NCBI GenBank assembly: GCA_039029935.1
Contig: JBCCFC010000482.1
Coordinates: 1-9,264, forward strand
DNA: 9,264 nucleotides
Origin: G039029935 sp039029935
GTDB taxonomy: Bacteria > Chloroflexota > Anaerolineae > Caldilineales > Caldilineaceae
Direction: 5' to 3'
Below are positions 6,102 through 9,264 of this stretch, in pieces (position 1 is the stretch's first letter; every line of letters begins with the position of its first letter). The position numbers and the translations under genes are program-made. The notes beneath the pieces are model-generated. The model was not told the origin of the DNA, did not search any database, and worked only from the letters and a program-made list of their open reading frames with translations.

Positions 6102-6928
6102 TGGATCACAAGCAACAAAAACGATTTGAAGACCTTGGCAATATGATTGCCGGAATTGTCATCATCATTTTCATGATCTTCCCCATTGTTTGGATCGGGC
6201 TAACGGCCTTTAAACCAGAACGCTATGTCTTCTCAACCGAATTCCGCTTTGTGCCAACCTTAGACTCATTCCGCGCCATTTTCCAAGACCCGCTATCATT
6301 TTTGCCTCTTACGCTTAACAGTCTGGTTATCTCAGCGGGTACAGTGCTGATCGCACTACCACTGGCTGTCATGGCCGCCTATGCATTCTCGCGTCATCGC
6401 TTCAAGGGGCAAGGACCTCTACTGATTTGGGTCCTCATCACCCAATTCCTGCCACCCGTTGTGGTTGTACTGCCCTTCTTCTCGCTCTTCCGTCGGCTCC
6501 AGTTGGTAGACACACAAATTGGTCTCATTTGGATTAACCTTGCCATCGTGTTGCCCTACTCAATCTGGATGATCAAAGGCTTTGTGGATGCACTGCCAAC
6601 CGAGATTGAGCAGGCATCCCTCATTGATGGCTGTAATGAGTTTCAAACGCTACGGTTCATCACCCTCCCACTGCTTGCCCCTAGCATCATCACCGCAGGT
6701 GTCTTCTCGTTCATCCTGACATGGAACGAATTCCTCTTTGCGCTGATTCTCACGCGTCAAGAGGCACGTACACTCACGATTGGTCTTCTCAGCACCAACA
6801 CGGCGACTGGCATCCGCTGGGACTGGATGTCGGCGACGGGGTTGATTGTGATGATTCCTGTGTTTATTTTGTCGATGACGATTCGGCGGCATTTCGTGCA
6901 GGGCATGACGATGGGTGCGGTGAAGTAG
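6101..6928 (+). CDS. Sugar ABC transporter permease, MalG/UgpE type
   Basis: A 275-residue partner permease with six predicted helices. The EAA loop is EQASLIDGCNEFQTLRFITL (170-189) followed by Pro190, matching the E-x-A-x4-G...I-x-LP pattern. FSFILTWNEFLFAL (202-215) and the C-terminal RRHFVQGMTMGAVK are typical of MalG-like subunits. A G-rich stretch (6086-6092) inside the end of the previous gene can serve as ribosome site for this ATG, which overlaps the preceding stop. The length is normal for the family. Immediately after its TAG stop the sequence becomes homologous to the end of the ATPase/nuclease gene further downstream. A rearrangement breakpoint therefore lies within about ten bases of the stop, and the original operon downstream of here is gone. 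Confidence 0.9.
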   Translation: MDHKQQKRFEDLGNMIAGIVIIIFMIFPIVWIGLTAFKPERYVFSTEFRFVPTLDSFRAIFQDPLSFLPLTLNSLVISAGTVLIALPLAVMAAYAFSRHRFKGQGPLLIWVLITQFLPPVVVVLPFFSLFRRLQLVDTQIGLIWINLAIVLPYSIWMIKGFVDALPTEIEQASLIDGCNEFQTLRFITLPLLAPSIITAGVFSFILTWNEFLFALILTRQEARTLTIGLLSTNTATGIRWDWMSATGLIVMIPVFILSMTIRRHFVQGMTMGAVK

Positions 6929-7147
6929 TATTCCACTGTGATTGAACTCAAGATTCGCTATGGAGATTTGGAGCAGGTCATCCACAAGGGGCTGCAACAG
7001 ACGCATGGCTATATGGATAAGAGTGAGGCTGAGGAAGGGCATCTGCTGATTTTTGATCGCAGTGTTCAAAAACGAACGTGGGATGAGAAGATTTTTGTTC
7101 GTACAGAAGAGTATGAAGGCAAAACGATTATGGTTTCGGGTATGTAA
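6929..7147 (+). pseudogene. Orphan 3' end of AAA-ATPase/PD-(D/E)XK gene
   Basis: Read in frame from the TAG of the permease gene, this gives Y-S-T and then VIELKIRYGDLEQVIHKGLQ, QTHGYMDKSEAEEG, a further 35 residues and a TAA. It is the C terminus of the same family as the gene at 7683-9248: the Glu-x-Lys of the nuclease site and the Gln...Tyr helix are present, but the ATPase domain and the preceding Asp motif are missing. A GTG at 6938 could start a 69-residue peptide, but it has no ribosome site, so I treat this as a gene remnant. Its tail (HLLIFDRSVQKRTWDEKIF... ending VSGM) is what the downstream copy lacks. Confidence 0.82.
6938..7038 (+). repeat. Direct repeat, left copy
   Basis: This 101-base segment matches 9141-9241 at 96 positions; the five differences all lie in the first 60 bases and the last 41 are identical. 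The copies are offset by 2,203 bases and are in the same codon register. Confidence 0.9.
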
Positions 7148-7148
7148 T

Positions 7149-7328
7149 CATTTTACAGATAATGAGGCGTTTGTTAGCTTTGATGATGTAGTGTTTGAGA
7201 GTTGCTAGCCATTTCAAAGGGAGAGATTTGTTGATGAACTTTCCCTATCAATCAACATGCAATGGCGTATATGTTTTCGCTTTGTCAATGGTGACGCCTA
7301 TGATGTTGAAGTGACAGATTATCATTAA
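7149..7328 (+). pseudogene. higB: Decayed HigB-type toxin gene (RelE superfamily)
   Basis: The frame ending at TAA 7326-7328 reads SLSINMQWRICFRF followed by VNGDAYDVEVTDYH. This is the conserved C terminus of HigB mRNA-cleaving toxins, which end in QWRICF...GDAYDVE...DYH. Upstream in the same frame a TAG at 7206-7208 interrupts it, and the usual core (LKGDR-G-YS) cannot be followed. HFTDNEAFVSF from 7149 might be the ruined N terminus but this is uncertain. An intact HigB is about 92 residues; here there is room for only 60 codons. It is followed by the HigA remnant in the normal toxin-antitoxin order. Confidence 0.72.
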
Positions 7329-7339
7329 AGGAAGGGAAT

Positions 7340-7523
7340 ATGTCAATCAAAAATATTGAAAGAACGACGCTCGATCTCGCCAACAATGGCGTTGCGTTTG
7401 TCAAGGCTGTTTGGCAATAGTGCGCAGTTCTGGCTGAATGCACAACAGGTGGTTGATTTATGGGAATCGGAACAACAACATTATTCTGAACTGCTCCGAA
7501 TACAGCCGTTAGCTATTACGTAG
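7340..7523 (+). pseudogene. higA: Decayed HigA-type XRE antitoxin gene
   Basis: AGGAAGGG (7328-7335) precedes an ATG at 7340 that gives MSIKNIERTT, a typical HigA start. The rest of that frame is lost. In another frame RRSISPTMALRLSRLFGNSA, then QFWLNAQQVVDLW and QQHYSELLRIQPLAIT, runs from about 7365 to a TAG at 7521-7523. That is the second half of HigA: the end of the helix-turn-helix domain and the FWLN-Q--(Y)DLW signature. Most of the first helices (HPGEIL...) are missing, so about 35 codons plus a frame change have been lost. The spacing to the toxin stop (11 bases) is normal for higBA. Confidence 0.75.
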
Positions 7524-7682
7524 CGTAAAGTTAGACTTCCTCCATAAATATCGTTGCTCTTCACTGAAAAAAGGTACTCATAAAGAGGTCGGCCATGTTG
7601 AAGGTGGTTGATAGTGCGGTTTGTGTTATAATGCAAGGGAACTTTTGAGCTTATTGTGGAGACTTGACGAAAGGGGAACATC
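7524..7682 (+). other. Leader region of the ATPase/nuclease gene
   Basis: This stretch of 159 bases has no coding remnant that I can recognise. It ends with the promoter and ribosome site of the next gene. A minus-strand open frame across it shows no family features. Confidence 0.4.
7624..7632 (+). promoter_or_regulatory. Extended -10 promoter element (TGTTATAAT)
   Basis: A perfect TATAAT at 7627-7632 with an extended TGn just before it. No good -35 stands at 16-18 bases; TTGATA occurs at 7608-7613 but only 13 bases away. Transcription would start near 7639, 44 bases before the ATPase ATG. AAAGGGGA at 7670-7677, with its GGGG 6 bases before that ATG, is a good ribosome site. Confidence 0.6.
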
Positions 7683-9248
7683 ATGCTTGAGTTTGATTGG
7701 GATCAGCTTAAACCGGAGCGTTTTTTTAATACCGCCGGACCTATTAAAAAAGATTTACATTACTATTTACCACCACTTGAACGATTTGATCTGCGTGAAA
7801 TTTTAAGTTTGATTCAGCAACAAAAATATTTCATTCTTCACGCACCTCGTCAGGTGGGCAAAACGACATTTATGATGGCACTGATGGACTTTCTGAACCA
7901 GAGTGGTCGCTATCAAGCCTTGTATGTCAATGTCGAAACAGCGCAGGCTAACCGTGAAGATGTTGAGTCTGCTATGCATGAAATTTTAAGATCGTTTGCG
8001 CGCGAAGAAAAGTTATATCTTCAAGACTCCTTTGTCCAAGATAACTGGCAATCTATTTCAAAAGATCACGGAGGTTCCGGTGCCGTCAATGAATTGTTGA
8101 CAGCTTGGGCACAATCCAGCCCAAAACCAATTGTCCTTATGCTGGATGAAGTGGATGCCTTAATCGGTGATACGCTGATTTCATTGCTACGTCAACTACG
8201 TGCAGGTTACGCCAGTCGTCCACACGGATTCCCGCACAGCATTATTCTCTGCGGCATTCGTGATGTGCGCGATTATCGCATTCATTCTAGCCGTGAAAAG
8301 ACGATTATCACAGGCGGTAGTGCCTTCAATATAAAAGCTGAATCACTACGCATGGGTGATTTTAGCGAGGAAGAAATGTGTACGCTCTATCAACAACATA
8401 CCGATACGACGGGACAAGTATTTACACAAAACGCTCTTGAGCTACTTTGGTACTTGACTCAGGGTCAACCTTGGATTGTTAATGCAATGGGGTACGAACT
8501 TACCCGCAATATGCAAGAAAATCGAGATCGGTCCATTGTAATTACGGAAAAAATGGTCCAAATCGCAAAAGAACGGCTCATCCAACGACGCGATACGCAT
8601 CTCGACCAGCTAACCGATAAGCTCAAGGAATCTCGTGTCAAAGAAGTTATCGAGCCGATTTTATCCAGCGAGGGTGATCTGGAAATCATTGACAACGACA
8701 ACATCGCCTATGTACGTGATTTAGGATTAATCCGCCAGTTTGGCAAGGAACTCCAAATTGCCAACCCAATCTACAGCGAAATCATCCCTCGTGAACTTAA
8801 TCACAGTACACAGTTCAAGATCACCCATAAAACTGAGTGGTACGTCAATGACGATGGTCGTCTCAATATGCCCAAGTTGTTGGAAGCCTTTCAGCAGTTT
8901 TTCCGCCGCCATTCTGAATCATGGGTAGAGCGATTTAATTACAAAGAGGCTGGACCACAACTCCTGATGCAGGCATTTCTACAGCGTATTGTCAACGGCG
9001 GTGGACGCATTGAGCGCGAGTATGGCTTTGGGCGCGAGCGCACAGATTTGTATGTGCATTGGCCGATCCAGCCCCAAAATGATCCACCCATCGAAGCCTT
9101 TCAGTGGGACTATCACACGCTTTCCGATGTACAGACGATTGTAATTGAACTCAAGATTCGCTATGGCGATTTGGAGCAGGTCATCCAAAAGGGGTTGAAA
9201 CAGACGCATGGCTATATGGATAAGAGTGAGGCTGAGGAAGGCGTGTGA
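7683..9248 (+). CDS. AAA-like ATPase fused to PD-(D/E)XK nuclease domain, 3' truncated
   Basis: A 521-residue protein with an N-terminal P-loop ATPase and a C-terminal nuclease-like domain. Walker A is APRQVGKT (54-61; the usual first Gly is Ala), and Walker B is IVLMLDEVD (150-158) with Asp155-Glu156. CGIRDVRDYR (about 190-200) resembles the sensor region of AAA_35-like or archaeal-ATPase-like proteins. The C-terminal part has GFGRERTDLYV (448-458, Asp455), VIELK (487-491, Glu489 and Lys491) and QTHGY (507-511), a complete PD-(D/E)XK core with the trailing Gln...Tyr helix. After EEG520 the frame adds one Val and stops, whereas the orphan at 6929-7147 continues for 35 residues. The protein therefore has an abnormal end but keeps its active-site residues. 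The cellular role of this family is not established; phage defence or DNA maintenance is speculative. Confidence 0.85.
   Translation: MLEFDWDQLKPERFFNTAGPIKKDLHYYLPPLERFDLREILSLIQQQKYFILHAPRQVGKTTFMMALMDFLNQSGRYQALYVNVETAQANREDVESAMHEILRSFAREEKLYLQDSFVQDNWQSISKDHGGSGAVNELLTAWAQSSPKPIVLMLDEVDALIGDTLISLLRQLRAGYASRPHGFPHSIILCGIRDVRDYRIHSSREKTIITGGSAFNIKAESLRMGDFSEEEMCTLYQQHTDTTGQVFTQNALELLWYLTQGQPWIVNAMGYELTRNMQENRDRSIVITEKMVQIAKERLIQRRDTHLDQLTDKLKESRVKEVIEPILSSEGDLEIIDNDNIAYVRDLGLIRQFGKELQIANPIYSEIIPRELNHSTQFKITHKTEWYVNDDGRLNMPKLLEAFQQFFRRHSESWVERFNYKEAGPQLLMQAFLQRIVNGGGRIEREYGFGRERTDLYVHWPIQPQNDPPIEAFQWDYHTLSDVQTIVIELKIRYGDLEQVIQKGLKQTHGYMDKSEAEEGV
9141..9241 (+). repeat. Direct repeat, right copy
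   Basis: Partner of 6938-7038 (96 of 101 identical). Similarity stops abruptly at its right end: the left copy continues GCATCTGCTG while here the sequence is CGTGTGATAG, which brings the stop codon. The breakpoint is therefore at 9241/9242. Confidence 0.9.
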
Positions 9249-9264
9249 TAGTCCCACTGAAAGG

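Noticed and set aside
6650..7069. 139-codon minus-strand open frame
   Set aside because: It is antisense to the permease end and the orphan nuclease fragment; its His/Arg-rich composition is that of a shadow frame.
7481..7684. 67-codon minus-strand open frame
   Set aside because: It overlaps the HigA remnant and the ATPase promoter, and no recognisable protein features are present.
6929..9248. Insertion sequence or transposon carrying the ATPase gene
   Set aside because: I see no transposase, no terminal inverted repeats and no short target duplication; the boundaries are long direct repeats within a coding sequence.

Overview
The window comes from a bacterium of moderate GC content that I would place in Chloroflexota. 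The reasons are the lipoprotein leader with an Ala/Pro-rich linker after the lipobox cysteine, the CUT1 sugar ABC genes, the DUF5678/retropepsin pair and the AAA-ATPase/PD-(D/E)XK protein. This placement is an inference from gene style; there is no rRNA or marker gene.

Layout. Left part (1-1638, + strand): an AT-rich hairpin, a SAM-dependent methyltransferase, then a stand-alone PD-(D/E)XK nuclease-like protein. Next (1661-3353, - strand): a seven-helix DUF2306-type membrane protein, and a two-gene unit of a DUF5678-type protein followed by a small retropepsin-like aspartic protease, with a clear extended -10 promoter. Centre (3571-6928, + strand): a sugar-type ABC importer made of a lipoprotein binding protein and two permeases, with no ATPase gene. 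The binding-protein gene is separated from the permeases by a 177-bp nested palindrome that starts on the base after its stop codon, a layout resembling malE-malF of enteric bacteria. Right part (6929-9264): a rearranged region. It holds an orphan 3' end of an AAA-ATPase/nuclease gene abutting the last permease stop, a decayed HigB-HigA toxin-antitoxin module, and then a nearly full-length ATPase/nuclease gene that lacks exactly the 3' end present in the orphan.

The most interesting signals are these. (1) The ATPase/nuclease gene is circularly permuted around a 2,203-bp segment bounded by 101-bp direct repeats (96/101 identical). Joining the segment's ends would restore one uninterrupted 555-codon gene in frame. 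(2) The nested hairpin between the importer genes has 7-nt length variation. (3) The broken HigBA module was not visible as an open reading frame and was read from its C-terminal motifs. (4) The DUF5678 + retropepsin pair has no known function. No complete new defence system is demonstrated.
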